The notes beneath the pieces were generated by a model, which had not been told where the DNA came from, ran no database searches, and was given only the letters and a program-made list of their open reading frames with translations. The position numbers and the translations under genes are program-made. A stretch of DNA of 64,000 bases from Tepidanaerobacter syntrophicus (GTDB taxonomy: Bacteria; Bacillota; Thermosediminibacteria; Thermosediminibacterales; Tepidanaerobacteraceae), in the NCBI RefSeq assembly GCF_001485475.2, contig NZ_DF977001.1, forward strand, positions 124,001 through 188,000, read 5' to 3'. This document shows positions 29,473-42,531 of the stretch, in pieces; the first letter of the stretch is position 1; every line of letters begins with the position of its first letter.

Positions 29473-32400
29473 ATGTTACATAAGTTTAAAAATCATTGGA
29501 AAGATCGTCTTATTCCACTACTTGTTGCTATCCTCATTTTTACATCTTTTTTAACGCCGGCATTCGGCCAGGAGATCCTTTTATATCAGGAAAGCCAAGG
29601 CTTCCCGGTAACAGGAGGCGTAACTTATGAAGAGCAGACTATTTTTACTTCACAGGGCTGGCAAAAAATTCATATTTTAAGAGCAGATCTTACATCTGAT
29701 AATGTTGATATCGACACAATCATAGGAAGTAACGGCCTTTCGCAGCGAGCGCCACTAAATAAGATGGTACAGGATAACGGCGCCATAGCCGGAATCAACG
29801 GAGACTTTTTTATTATGGCCACGCCTTCCGCACCTATAGGGCCTCAAATCAGTAACGGAAAATTAATTTCCACACCGTTAAATTTGCAGGGAATGTCATC
29901 AATTGCCATGACTTATGACAAAATTCCCCAGATACTAACGATGACTTTTTCCGGTAAGCTTATAGCGCCTGATCGTAGCTACTACTTTGTGGATGGCGTG
30001 AACAAAATACGAGATAGCTACAATCACATTTTTGTATACACTCCCGAGTTTGGACAATCAACGCCTAAACTGGGAAACGGCGCCCCTAATTTAACTTTTT
30101 TAACAGTGAAAGACAATACAATCATAAATATCTCAGAGGGTCAAACTACTGAAATTCCAAAAGACGGGCTTGTGCTTATGGCATGGGGCGAGGGTGCAGC
30201 TTTTATGAAGGGTCATTTCCAAATAGGCGACCCGGTAGAACTCGAGCTTTCGATTGCGCCGGATATTTCAAATTTAAAAATGGCTTTGGGCGGGGGAGCT
30301 GTTTTAGTAGACAATGGCGCTATCCCGCAGACTTTTGCCCATAATATAGCAGGAACCCATCCTCGAACGGCAATAGGTTTTACTGCAGATAAAAAGACAA
30401 TGATAATGGTTGTAGTAGATGGCCGTCAGGCACAAAGCCGAGGAATGACTCAGCAGGAATTAGCACAACTTATGCTCAATCTTGGAGCCTACAACGCATT
30501 AAACCTTGATGGCGGCGGATCATCGACTATGGTGGCAAGGCCTTTTTGCCAAACTCAAACGCAGGTGCTAAACAGTGTGTCTGAAGGCGTTCAAAGACTT
30601 ATCACAAATGCCGTGGCTATTTTTGCAAGAGAACCTGTAGGTCAAATTTATGGGCTCAACATTGTATCTTCATCTTTTAACATTGCAAAAAGCGGGCATA
30701 TGACATTTCAAGCTCAAGCATATGATAAAAACTACAATTTGGTAGATTTTGATTCAAGTAAAGTAGTATGGAGTGTGTCAAATGATATCGGCTACTTTGA
30801 AGGTAATGTATTTGTCGCAGAAAAAAGTGGAACAGGAAAAGTAACCGCAAGCTTTGGCGATATTCAGGCGTCTTCTGATATAAGGGTTTTAAAAGACGGT
30901 GTAACGCTTGCTATAGAGCCTTCAAAGGTTCAGTTAAATCCAGGTGCAAAAACCACATTTCGGGTATCTGTAATTGATGCAGAAGGTTTTAAGGCTTTAC
31001 TTGACCCATCGGACATAAAATGGAAAATTGTCGGTGATATCGGTTCAATGAGCGGTTTAGAATTTACCGCAGGTCAGACTCCGGCAAGTGGTGCTGTAAT
31101 AGGAGAATTTTCAGGGCTTACTGCAGGAGCTCTTGTTCAAGTAGGATATTACAGTCAAGTAGTAGATAATTTTGAAACCTTAAATGGCAAAAATTTTACA
31201 TCGTATCCCGCTGATGTAAAAGGAGCATTTAGTATCGTTTCGGCACCGGAACCAGTATATTCAGGACAGGCATCCGGCAGGCTCGATTATGATTTTACAG
31301 CAGGAAATGCTACAAGAGCCGCATACCTTTCCTTTGGAAATAGCGGCAAGGCACTGCCTTTAAATACAAGTAAAATTTCTCTTTGGGTATATGGCGATAA
31401 TCAAGGTGAATGGCTGAGGGTCTCTGTAAATGATGCTTCCGGTAAAGAAACTATTTTAGACCTTGCGCGAAGCGTAGACTGGGATGGTTGGAAACAAATC
31501 GAGGTAACCTTGCCGTCTGGCAAACAGCCTTTTACACTCAAAACAATTTATGTTGTAGAAACAGATCCCGAAGCAAGCATTAAAGGAGCCGTTTATTTCG
31601 ATGACCTTACGGCTTTGATTGCGGGAAATTACAACGAATCTTTGCTGCCTCAACCTACTGTTTGGACTGATACGGCAAATCAAAAAGGAAGTGGATTTAC
31701 ATTTGGCGCAGTAGGAGCAAAGCCTTTGGTGAATCCCGACCAGGAAAGCTATACAAGGACAATGTCTGCTGCCGCTAAAATAATAAATAACTCAAATGCG
31801 TCACTTACTCTTGTAGTAGGGCAACCTTGGGCTGACAACGGCTCATTAAGCAGCCAATTAAAGGATTTTAGGAACTATAAGATGACTGGCAAGGGTTATG
31901 CTGTTTCATCCGAAAAAGGTGCAAATTTCATGCTTTTAGACGCTACAAAAGGCAGTCTTCGATTAACAGACTACAACCAATGGATAAATTTGCAAAAAGA
32001 TTTGGCTTCTCTGGATAAATCAAAGGCCCTTTTTGTGGTATTGGATAGAATGCCTGAGAATTTTTCAGACACATTGGAGGGCGACTTGCTTAAAAAGATC
32101 TTGATTTCCCATGCAAAATCATCTGGTTCCAGCGTATGGGTTATAGGCGGGGCCGGAGCAGCACCTTTTAGCAGTAGAGCAGAAGATGGCGTGCATTTTG
32201 TCTCCATCCCCTCTATAAATTCGCCAGAACCTGCAACTGTAGTTTTTAATGTTTCTGATCAAGCTGTAAATTACCAGGTAATTCCAATTGTTGATCAAAT
32301 CGTATCTGAAACAGTTACTGTAAAAGCAGGTACAGCAACTAACCTTAAAATCTATGGAGTAAGCCCTGCAGGCAGCAAAATGCTTCTTGGCTACCCATAC

Positions 32401-32892
32401 ACATGCGATTGGAAAGTATCTTATTCAAAACCGGTAGGTTTTGATACAAAAACATTGGCTTTTAAAGCAGTAGATCCCGGAACGGCAACAATTGAGGTGA
32501 AAGTCGGAAATATATCTAAGAGCTTCCCGATTATAATTACTGACATATCGGTTGTCGTAAATGGAAAAGAAGTAGTTTTTCCCGATGAGCTTCCTTATGT
32601 AAATCAAGACAACAGAACCATGGTGCCTGTAAGATTTGTATCTGAGAGCCTTGGAGCTCAGGTCGAATGGGATAATGACAATAGAATGGTTATAATCTGC
32701 AAAGACGATAAGACTATAAAGCTTAAAATCGGTGAAAGCAAAGCAGATGTTAATGGTAAAACTGTAACCTTTGATACTTCTGCCATTATACAAAATAGCA
32801 GGACAATGGTTCCGGTAAGATTTATAAGTGAGGCTTTGGGGGCAAAAGTAAGCTGGAATCAAACAATAAAAACAGTAGAAATTCAATATTAA
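29473..32892 (+). CDS. Secreted phosphodiester glycosidase (NAGPA domain) with stalk domain
   Basis: Large exported protein, 1139 aa. Residues 1-32 are a signal peptide ending near TPAFGQ. Residues ~60-385 are the NAGPA-type phosphodiester glycosidase domain, with NGAIAGINGDFF, GTHPRTAIGFT and ALNLDGGGSSTMVAR. The middle (~390-570) has bacterial Ig-like repeats, ~570-720 a carbohydrate-binding-like beta domain (FDDLTAL end), then a region resembling a worn metallophosphatase fold. The last ~110 residues carry two copies of the copper amine oxidase N-terminal/stalk repeat (RTMVPVRFVSESLGAQVEW and RTMVPVRFISEALGAKVSW), common on clostridial surface proteins. Probably acts on cell-wall or capsule phospho-sugars. 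The only large plus-strand gene here. Confidence 0.88.
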   Translation: MLHKFKNHWKDRLIPLLVAILIFTSFLTPAFGQEILLYQESQGFPVTGGVTYEEQTIFTSQGWQKIHILRADLTSDNVDIDTIIGSNGLSQRAPLNKMVQDNGAIAGINGDFFIMATPSAPIGPQISNGKLISTPLNLQGMSSIAMTYDKIPQILTMTFSGKLIAPDRSYYFVDGVNKIRDSYNHIFVYTPEFGQSTPKLGNGAPNLTFLTVKDNTIINISEGQTTEIPKDGLVLMAWGEGAAFMKGHFQIGDPVELELSIAPDISNLKMALGGGAVLVDNGAIPQTFAHNIAGTHPRTAIGFTADKKTMIMVVVDGRQAQSRGMTQQELAQLMLNLGAYNALNLDGGGSSTMVARPFCQTQTQVLNSVSEGVQRLITNAVAIFAREPVGQIYGLNIVSSSFNIAKSGHMTFQAQAYDKNYNLVDFDSSKVVWSVSNDIGYFEGNVFVAEKSGTGKVTASFGDIQASSDIRVLKDGVTLAIEPSKVQLNPGAKTTFRVSVIDAEGFKALLDPSDIKWKIVGDIGSMSGLEFTAGQTPASGAVIGEFSGLTAGALVQVGYYSQVVDNFETLNGKNFTSYPADVKGAFSIVSAPEPVYSGQASGRLDYDFTAGNATRAAYLSFGNSGKALPLNTSKISLWVYGDNQGEWLRVSVNDASGKETILDLARSVDWDGWKQIEVTLPSGKQPFTLKTIYVVETDPEASIKGAVYFDDLTALIAGNYNESLLPQPTVWTDTANQKGSGFTFGAVGAKPLVNPDQESYTRTMSAAAKIINNSNASLTLVVGQPWADNGSLSSQLKDFRNYKMTGKGYAVSSEKGANFMLLDATKGSLRLTDYNQWINLQKDLASLDKSKALFVVLDRMPENFSDTLEGDLLKKILISHAKSSGSSVWVIGGAGAAPFSSRAEDGVHFVSIPSINSPEPATVVFNVSDQAVNYQVIPIVDQIVSETVTVKAGTATNLKIYGVSPAGSKMLLGYPYTCDWKVSYSKPVGFDTKTLAFKAVDPGTATIEVKVGNISKSFPIIITDISVVVNGKEVVFPDELPYVNQDNRTMVPVRFVSESLGAQVEWDNDNRMVIICKDDKTIKLKIGESKADVNGKTVTFDTSAIIQNSRTMVPVRFISEALGAKVSWNQTIKTVEIQY

Positions 32893-32922
32893 TCTTGAAG
32901 TGTAAATAAAATTCCCCATATG

Positions 32923-32960
32923 CAAAAGCCGGCGTTACTTTTAACGCCGGCTTTTGTTTT
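32923..32960. terminator. Bidirectional terminator
   Basis: Perfect 15-bp stem (32923-32937 and 32942-32956, arm CAAAAGCCGGCGTTA) with a 4-base loop, A and T runs on both sides. Serves both the plus-strand glycosidase gene and the minus-strand nifJ. Confidence 0.92.
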
Positions 32961-32961
32961 A

Positions 32962-36510
<3,549 letters not shown>

Positions 36511-36534
36511 TTATTGCTTAAAGTTTGTCTAATA

Positions 36535-36760
36535 TATTGTAAAGGCTCGTGAACTACTCGGCATTGAAATACCGAGCTTCGTAATTCTAGGCCACAAACT
36601 TTAGTTCGTCTGACCTATGCATTACCGGCCTGCTCAATGCCACTAGTGGTCGCTCTTTGTATAGAGGTTCCAGCTACTTCGCTGGATTCCCTGCGGGTTT
36701 CTTAATAGATGCTGCTTGTGACATTTTGCACATTTAACTTCAGATTTATAATTATTCTCA
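36535..36760 (-). mobile_element. Possible IS200/IS605-type element end or associated RNA, degenerate
   Basis: GC-richer than its surroundings and strongly structured. On the minus strand there is a CCAGC/GCTGG hairpin (36670-36685), the palindrome CCACTAGTGG (36640-36649) and, near the end, an 8-9 bp hairpin CTCGGTATT/AATGCCGAG (36557-36576) followed by AGTAGTTCACGAGCC. A subterminal hairpin next to a TTCAC-like end recalls IS200/IS605 right ends. No transposase or TnpB frame remains, though a fragment VKCAKC is readable just before it. Confidence 0.35.
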
Positions 36761-36793
36761 GCCACACAGTTTTTGAAGCCCGATTATTACAAA

Positions 36794-36820
36794 CAAAAGT
36801 ATTATATCACAATACTTTTG
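36794..36820. promoter_or_regulatory. 10-bp inverted repeat upstream of nifJ
   Basis: CAAAAGTATT (36794-36803) and AATACTTTTG (36811-36820) with a 7-base spacer that includes a TATAAT on the minus strand. Possible operator over a promoter for nifJ. The rest of 36821-36904 is AT-rich, with a CAGTATACTG palindrome near 36832 and no gene. Confidence 0.4.
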
Positions 36821-36904
36821 ATTTATCTATACAGTATACTGCATATTAGAATTCAATATTTATTGTATACGCAAATTCTTATTGTATCGCTTTTGCGCCC
36901 TCAT

Positions 36905-37750
36905 TTATGCATTCTGAAAAAAGAGTGCCACAGTACCAGGGCCTGCGTGAGAGCCTATTACAGGTCCTATCCATGACATTATTATATTTTTTACTCCAAA
37001 TTCTTTGATAACCGCTTCTTTAAGTTCTAGCGCAAGTTCCTCATTATCCGCATGACTTATCCCAATTACCTGATCTTGAGGGTTTTTAGCTCGCTGCGCC
37101 ATAATTTCTATCATTTTCTTTACTACATTTTTCCGTCCTCGCACGTTTTCTAGTGGAAGAATCGCTCCGTCTACAAAATGCAAAACCGGCTTTACATTAA
37201 GAAGGCCTCCTACAAAGGCCTGAGTAGCAGAAATCCTTCCTCCGCGCTTTAGGTATTCCAAGGAATCTACTGTAAATATATGTTCCATATGTAATGCATA
37301 AGGTTCTATTACCTGAGCTATTTCTTGGGCTGTTTTGCCTTCTTTTGCCATTTGAGCAGCCTTTAAAACAACCAATCCAAGTCCCAGGCTTGCACACTTT
37401 GTATCTATGATAATTATCTCGTCTGCCTTCAAGTTTTCTTTTGCAAGAAGGGCAGATTCATAACTACTTGTAAGTTTTGAAGAAAGGCCCAACACTAAAG
37501 GTGTCTTCCCTTGGCTTAAATACTCTTTGAAACACTGCATATAAACCGGAACTGTAACTTGCGATGTAGTAGGCACAATTTCTCCTCTTCTAATAGAATC
37601 ATAAAACTCTTTGAGACTTAAATTCGAAATATCTTTTGTCGGATCGTCTTTTAAAGAAACAGGCATTGGCAAAACTTTTATAGGATAATCTTTGATAATA
37701 CCTTCCGGAAGATCAGATGAACTATCAGTTACTATAATTACATTTTCCAT
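36905..37750 (-). CDS. DegV family fatty-acid-binding protein
   Basis: 281 aa two-domain protein that binds a fatty acid; in Firmicutes relatives (FakB) present it to a fatty acid kinase for phosphorylation. It shows IVTDSSSDLPEGII at the start, PTTSQVTVPVYMQCF, LSSKLTSSYESALLAKE, SLEYLKRGGRISATQAFVG and the end SWIGPVIGSHAGPGTVALFF. I place the start at ATG 37750 behind GGAGGTG. It follows the nucleoside salvage genes by 76 bp and could be transcribed with them, but shares no function with them. Confidence 0.92.
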   Translation of the reverse strand: MENVIIVTDSSSDLPEGIIKDYPIKVLPMPVSLKDDPTKDISNLSLKEFYDSIRRGEIVPTTSQVTVPVYMQCFKEYLSQGKTPLVLGLSSKLTSSYESALLAKENLKADEIIIIDTKCASLGLGLVVLKAAQMAKEGKTAQEIAQVIEPYALHMEHIFTVDSLEYLKRGGRISATQAFVGGLLNVKPVLHFVDGAILPLENVRGRKNVVKKMIEIMAQRAKNPQDQVIGISHADNEELALELKEAVIKEFGVKNIIMSWIGPVIGSHAGPGTVALFFQNA

Positions 37751-37826
37751 AAATATCACCTCCAGGCTTCGATTGAGCCAACCCCATTTTATCATTTTAA
37801 AAGGCTTTGTGCAATTAAAGGATCTG

Positions 37827-38645
37827 CTACATTTCAGCTACTGCGCCGCTTATTATTTTTATGAAATCTTTCTTTACTCTCTCTGATGTTTCTATTACTT
37901 CCTGATGTGACAGCTTATTTTTTGAAATTCCTGCAGCCATATTTGTAATGCAAGAAATTCCAAAAACCTTTATATTCATTTGCCTTGCTGCTATGACTTC
38001 CGGTACTGTCGACATGCCTACAGCATCAGCACCGATTATTGACAGCATCTTTATTTCTGCAGGTGTTTCATAGCTTGGACCTTTCAGAAATGCATATACC
38101 CCCTCCTTATAAGCAACCTTATTTTTCTCATAAACTCTCTTTGCCGTTTCTATAAGCTCAGGGTCGTAAGCATAAGTCATATCAAAAAATCTAGGCCCGA
38201 ACTCCGGAATTTCCTCTCCTATAGCCGGATTTTCCCCTGCAAAATTAATATGATCTTTTATAACCATTAAATCTCCGGGTTTGAGGGATGCATTAATTCC
38301 TCCTGCAGCATTTGTCACAATCAATGTGTTGATCCCCAGAAGGCCCATCACCCTAACTCCAAAAACCACTTTTGATATAGGGTGTCCCTCATAAAAATGA
38401 AATCTGCCCTGCATTGCTGCTACATCTTTACCTTCTAATTTTCCAAAAACCAGATTTCCCGCATGCCCTTTTACTGTTGAAACAGGGAATCCGGGAATAT
38501 TTGAATAAGGTATTACTGTCTTATCCTCTATTCCTTCTACAACTTCTCCTAATCCGCTGCCCAAAACTATGCCAATTTTTGGTTGTGTATCTATCTTATT
38601 TTTGATGTGGTCTACAGCCTGCATTACTTCTTCTCTATAAGACAT
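37827..38645 (-). CDS. punA: Purine nucleoside phosphorylase
   Basis: Splits purine (deoxy)nucleosides with phosphate into base and (deoxy)ribose 1-phosphate; trimeric PNP/MTAP family, 272 aa. It shows IGIVLGSGLGEVVEGIED, PGFPVSTVKGHAGNLVFG, MQGRFHFYEGHP, VTNAAGGIN, FLKGPSYETPAEI and VGMSTVPEVIAARQM. ATG 38645 behind GGAGG. Its product feeds deoB, encoded 18 bp upstream. Confidence 0.96.
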   Translation of the reverse strand: MSYREEVMQAVDHIKNKIDTQPKIGIVLGSGLGEVVEGIEDKTVIPYSNIPGFPVSTVKGHAGNLVFGKLEGKDVAAMQGRFHFYEGHPISKVVFGVRVMGLLGINTLIVTNAAGGINASLKPGDLMVIKDHINFAGENPAIGEEIPEFGPRFFDMTYAYDPELIETAKRVYEKNKVAYKEGVYAFLKGPSYETPAEIKMLSIIGADAVGMSTVPEVIAARQMNIKVFGISCITNMAAGISKNKLSHQEVIETSERVKKDFIKIISGAVAEM

Positions 38646-38663
38646 GTGGCATTCCTCCAATTA

Positions 38664-39842
38664 TCATAAACTATATGTTATAAGCTCTTTAAGGCTTTTT
38701 CCATTCTTTAGCTTTTCGCAGCCGAGAAAATCGGCTACCGTTTGGCCCACATCAGAAAAACACGGCAAAGTGTTAAGGTTTACTGCCGGCTTTATCTTGC
38801 TTCCATAAATCAGGACGGGAATATATTCCCTTGAATGGTCAGTGCTTTCAGTGGTTGGATCACATCCATGGTCCGCGGTAATTATCAGCACATCTTCTTC
38901 TTTAAGTTTTGAAATTATTTCAGGAAGACGGGCATCAAATTCTTCTAAGGCTTTTGCATATCCTACAGGATCGTTTCCGTGTCCGTAAAGCATGTCGTAA
39001 TCCACAAGATTTGTAAATACTAGTCCCCGGTCAAGCTCATTCATAGCTAAAATAGTTTTATTTATCCCATCTGTATTCCCATTTGTATGAATCGACTTAG
39101 TTATACCCTGTCCTGCAAAAATATCCCAAATTTTGCCGACGCCGATAACTTCCATCCCGGCAGCCAAAACCTTGTCAAGGAGGGTCTCGTAAGGGGGTTT
39201 TAGTGAAAAATCAGCTCTGTTATATGTTCTTACGTAATTTCCCGATGTACCGGTGAATGGACGTGCTATTACTCTTGCCACTGCGTGTTCTCCCTGAAGT
39301 ATCTCTCTGGCAATTCTGCACATCTCATAAAGTCTTTCAAGTGGAATTATATCTTCGTGAGCTGCTATCTGAAATACAGAATCAGCCGAAGTATATACTA
39401 TTGGGCACTTGGTCTTGACATGCTCATCTCCCAGCTCTTGGATTATTTGCGTGCCTGAGGCCGGCTTGTTGCCTAAGACTTTAGTGCCTGTTCTTTTTTC
39501 AAATTCTTCTATTATTTCTGGAGGAAAGCCATTAGGATATACAGGAAACGGCCTTTCCAGGACGACTCCCGCAAGCTCCCAATGTCCTGTAGTAGTATCT
39601 TTGCCGGGAGATTTTTCGGCTGCCTTGCCATATGCGCCAAGAGGCTTTTTTACCGGCGGCACTCCCATCACATCTATAATATTTCCAATGCCCAGCTTTT
39701 GCATGTTAGGCATATTAAGCCCGCCTACAGCCCGTGCTGTATTTCCCAGCGTGTTGCTTCCCTCATCTCCATATTTTGCAGCATCCGGCATTTCTCCAAC
39801 ACCTACACTGTCAAGCACTATCATAGTAACTTTTTTTATCAT
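38664..39842 (-). CDS. deoB: Phosphopentomutase
   Basis: Converts (deoxy)ribose 1-phosphate to the 5-phosphate; alkaline-phosphatase superfamily with two manganese ions, 392 aa. It shows [30 protein letters not shown] (phosphorylated Thr), [29 protein letters not shown] and [22 protein letters not shown] 39842 chosen because AAAGGG directly precedes the earlier in-frame ATG. Lies between pdp and punA, linking both phosphorylases to central metabolism. Confidence 0.97.
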   Translation of the reverse strand: MIKKVTMIVLDSVGVGEMPDAAKYGDEGSNTLGNTARAVGGLNMPNMQKLGIGNIIDVMGVPPVKKPLGAYGKAAEKSPGKDTTTGHWELAGVVLERPFPVYPNGFPPEIIEEFEKRTGTKVLGNKPASGTQIIQELGDEHVKTKCPIVYTSADSVFQIAAHEDIIPLERLYEMCRIAREILQGEHAVARVIARPFTGTSGNYVRTYNRADFSLKPPYETLLDKVLAAGMEVIGVGKIWDIFAGQGITKSIHTNGNTDGINKTILAMNELDRGLVFTNLVDYDMLYGHGNDPVGYAKALEEFDARLPEIISKLKEEDVLIITADHGCDPTTESTDHSREYIPVLIYGSKIKPAVNLNTLPCFSDVGQTVADFLGCEKLKNGKSLKELITYSL

Positions 39843-39857
39843 GATGACCATCCCTTT

Positions 39858-41186
39858 TTAAAACTTCGCTATTTTATCTCCTGTTATCTTCGCCCAAATA
39901 ACCTTCCTTTTTTCGGTGGGCTTTAAGTCAAATTCAAAGGCTTCTTTTACTTCATCCTTCGCCCAGTCAAGTTTTGCTCTGTCATTTGCTAAAATTTTTG
40001 CAAAGACTTCGCCCTTATTTACTTCATCTCCCACTTTTTTATATATCCAAATACCCACTGCCGGATCTATCACATCATCCTTCTTTTGCCTGCCTGCTCC
40101 AAGTTTCATGGCTGTAGTGCCTAAACGCACTCCATCGATTTTGCTTACGTAGCCGTCTTGTGCTGCGGTAACTTCAAGTTCATATTTAGCTTGAGGAAAC
40201 AGTGAATAATCCTGGATAACTTTCGGATTTCCTCCCTGGTTTTTTATTATCTCACTAAATTTTTCAAGTGCTTTTCCTGTGTCTATGCTATCTTTTAGTT
40301 TTGCCACGGCCTTTGATTTATCGCTTTCAATTTCAGCCATTCGCATCATTTCTGCAGCAAACTCAAGGCAAAGTGTAAGAAGATCCGGATGTCCGCTTCC
40401 TTTCAACACCTCTATTGCTTCTATAACCTCTATGGCGTTGCCGATAGCAAGACCTAGAGGCTGCTCCATATCAGTAATATAGGCTATAGTTTCTCTTTCC
40501 GCTCTATTTCCTATCTTTACCATTAAACGTCCGAGCTCTAAGGCATCTTCAAAGGTTTTCATAAAGGCACCGCTGCCAAACTTTACATCTAAGATTATTT
40601 TATCGGCACCACCGGCAATTTTTTTACTCATTATTGAGCTTGCTATAAGAGGCATGGAATCTACTGTTGCTGTTACATCCCTTAGTGCATAGAGCATTTT
40701 GTCTGCCGGCACCAGGTTCTTTGACTGGCCTGTTATTGCAGCGCCAATGGTGTTTACTGAATTGATAAAAGTTTTTGCATCCAGTTCGCAGCAAAATCCG
40801 GGAATTGATTCCAGCTTATCTATAGTGCCTCCCGTATGTCCTAAACCTCGTCCGGACATTTTTGCGATCTTTACTCCCACAGAAGAAGCAAGGGGAACTA
40901 AAACCAACGTAGTGGTGTCTGCAATACCTCCTGTAGAATGTTTATCCACTTTAATGCCTTTGATTTCAGATAAATCTACTGTTTCGCCTGAGTAAGCCAT
41001 AGCCATAGTAAGATTTGTTGTCTCATCTTCGTCCATTCCTTTAAAATAAATTGCCATAAGCAGAGCCGATATCTGATAATCAGAAATGCTGCCGTTTACA
41101 TAGCCGTCAATTACAAACTGTATCTCCTCTTTTGAAAGTTTTAATCCCCGCTTCTTTTTTTCAATAATATCTGTCATAAAAAACAC
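39858..41186 (-). CDS. pdp: Pyrimidine-nucleoside phosphorylase
   Basis: Phosphorolysis of uridine, thymidine and deoxyuridine; about 442 aa. It shows LSKEEIQFVIDGYVNGSISDYQ, KGIKVDKHSTGGIADTTTLV, MSGRGLGHTGGTIDKLESI, SKKIAGGADKIILDVKFGSGAFMK and VRLGTTAMKLGAGRQ. The start could be GTG at 41186, giving an N-terminus like Bacillus Pdp, or ATG at 41177; the ribosome binding site (GGCGGTG) favours the GTG. First of the pdp-deoB-punA run, 15 bp before deoB. Confidence 0.95.
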   Translation of the reverse strand: MFFMTDIIEKKKRGLKLSKEEIQFVIDGYVNGSISDYQISALLMAIYFKGMDEDETTNLTMAMAYSGETVDLSEIKGIKVDKHSTGGIADTTTLVLVPLASSVGVKIAKMSGRGLGHTGGTIDKLESIPGFCCELDAKTFINSVNTIGAAITGQSKNLVPADKMLYALRDVTATVDSMPLIASSIMSKKIAGGADKIILDVKFGSGAFMKTFEDALELGRLMVKIGNRAERETIAYITDMEQPLGLAIGNAIEVIEAIEVLKGSGHPDLLTLCLEFAAEMMRMAEIESDKSKAVAKLKDSIDTGKALEKFSEIIKNQGGNPKVIQDYSLFPQAKYELEVTAAQDGYVSKIDGVRLGTTAMKLGAGRQKKDDVIDPAVGIWIYKKVGDEVNKGEVFAKILANDRAKLDWAKDEVKEAFEFDLKPTEKRKVIWAKITGDKIAKF

Positions 41187-41256
41187 GATATCACCGCCCA
41201 TCCAAAAATTTATTTAATTTCTTGCACTACTTATTAAGCTGATTTTACGCCAAAAA

Positions 41257-41649
41257 TCACAGACGAAATGCATAAGGTAAAAGTTCCTCTACGGTCATTG
41301 TTTTTATTTTGGAGCCATCTCTATTTGAAAGATAAATAATAGCAGAAGGTGCAAGCTCAGCTATAACCTGTCTGCAGGCTCCGCAAGGAGAAACCGGTTC
41401 ATCTACATTTGCAGCGACAGCTAAAGCCGCTATATCCTTTTTTCCTTCTGAATAAGCCTTAAAAAGCGTTACTCTTTCAGCACATACGGTAAGCCCATAT
41501 GATGCATTTTCAATATTGCAGCCTAAGATCGTTTCCCCGTCTGCAGTAGCCGCGCAGGCTCCCACGGGAAACTTAGAATAGGGCACATATGCATTTTCCA
41601 TGGCAGATAAGGCTTTTTTGACTAGTTCTTTTTTATTAATTTCAATCAT
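41257..41649 (-). CDS. cdd: Cytidine deaminase
   Basis: Zinc enzyme converting (deoxy)cytidine to (deoxy)uridine, 130 aa, tetrameric family. It shows YSKFPVGACAATADGE, GCNIENASYGLTVCAERV (zinc Cys and catalytic Glu) and SPCGACRQVIAE (zinc cysteines). Its product is the substrate of pdp, 70 bp downstream. It follows the ABC permease gene by 21 bp, so transporter and salvage genes may form one transcript. Confidence 0.97.
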   Translation of the reverse strand: MIEINKKELVKKALSAMENAYVPYSKFPVGACAATADGETILGCNIENASYGLTVCAERVTLFKAYSEGKKDIAALAVAANVDEPVSPCGACRQVIAELAPSAIIYLSNRDGSKIKTMTVEELLPYAFRL

Positions 41650-41670
41650 ATAAAATCCTCCTAAGCAATT

Positions 41671-42516
41671 CTAACGTTCTGTAAACTTCCTTGTTTTGGG
41701 ATCTAAAAAATCTCTAAGTCCGTCTCCTATCAGATTAAAGCCTAAAACCGTTATAAGAATTGCCATACCCGGAAAAGTAGGATACCACCAATGACTTAAT
41801 ATATACTGACGGCCGGTTGAAATCATGGCACCCCATTCAGCAGTGGGAGGCTGTGCTCCAAGACCAATAAAGCTTAAACCGGCAGTAAGCTGTATAGCAA
41901 ATCCTATATCCATGGTAGCTTCCACGATAACAGGCGAAATGCAATTCGGTAGAATGTGTTTAAAGATGATTTTCATATCATTATTGCCGATTGCTTTTGC
42001 AGCCTCCACATATTCAAATTCCTTTAAGGCCAAAATCTGACCTCTTACTATTCTGGTATACCACGGCCACCATGTAAGGCTTACTGCCATCACAGCATTT
42101 GTAAGACTCGGTCCTAAGGCAGCTGCAACTGCCATTGCAAGTATAAATGAGGGGAAGGATAAAAACATGTCAGTAATTCTCATTATTATTTCATCTATCC
42201 ACCCGCCAAAATATCCGCTAATTCCCCCTAATATCACTCCTATAACCGCAGCAAAAGTTACTACCTCTATCCCTACTGCAAGGGATATGCGCGCACCGTA
42301 AACTATTCTGCTGAATATATCTCTTCCCATTTCATCAGTGCCAAAAAGGTGGCGACTGCCCGGTGGTAAAAGCTTATCGCTCATAGAAATTTCTATCGGA
42401 TCAAATTTTGCTATGTAAGGAGCGAATACAGCAACAAGTATCAGCATAATAATAATCAACGTACCTATTAGATTCAAAGGATTTTTAAAGAACTTTAGTA
42501 AAGTTTTTTTGTTCAT
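41671..42516 (-). CDS. ABC transporter permease, DppC/OppC family
   Basis: 281 aa, six predicted membrane helices. It shows the N-terminal extension LLPPGSRHLFGTDEMGRDIFSRIVYG typical of OppC/DppC and the EAA loop YVEAAKAIGNNDMKIIFKHILPN. Pairs with the permease encoded 15 bp upstream and the lipoprotein before that. The usual two ATPase genes (DppD, DppF) do not follow; cdd does. Confidence 0.93.
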   Translation of the reverse strand: MNKKTLLKFFKNPLNLIGTLIIIMLILVAVFAPYIAKFDPIEISMSDKLLPPGSRHLFGTDEMGRDIFSRIVYGARISLAVGIEVVTFAAVIGVILGGISGYFGGWIDEIIMRITDMFLSFPSFILAMAVAAALGPSLTNAVMAVSLTWWPWYTRIVRGQILALKEFEYVEAAKAIGNNDMKIIFKHILPNCISPVIVEATMDIGFAIQLTAGLSFIGLGAQPPTAEWGAMISTGRQYILSHWWYPTFPGMAILITVLGFNLIGDGLRDFLDPKTRKFTER

Positions 42517-42531
42517 TATCAGCTACCTCGA

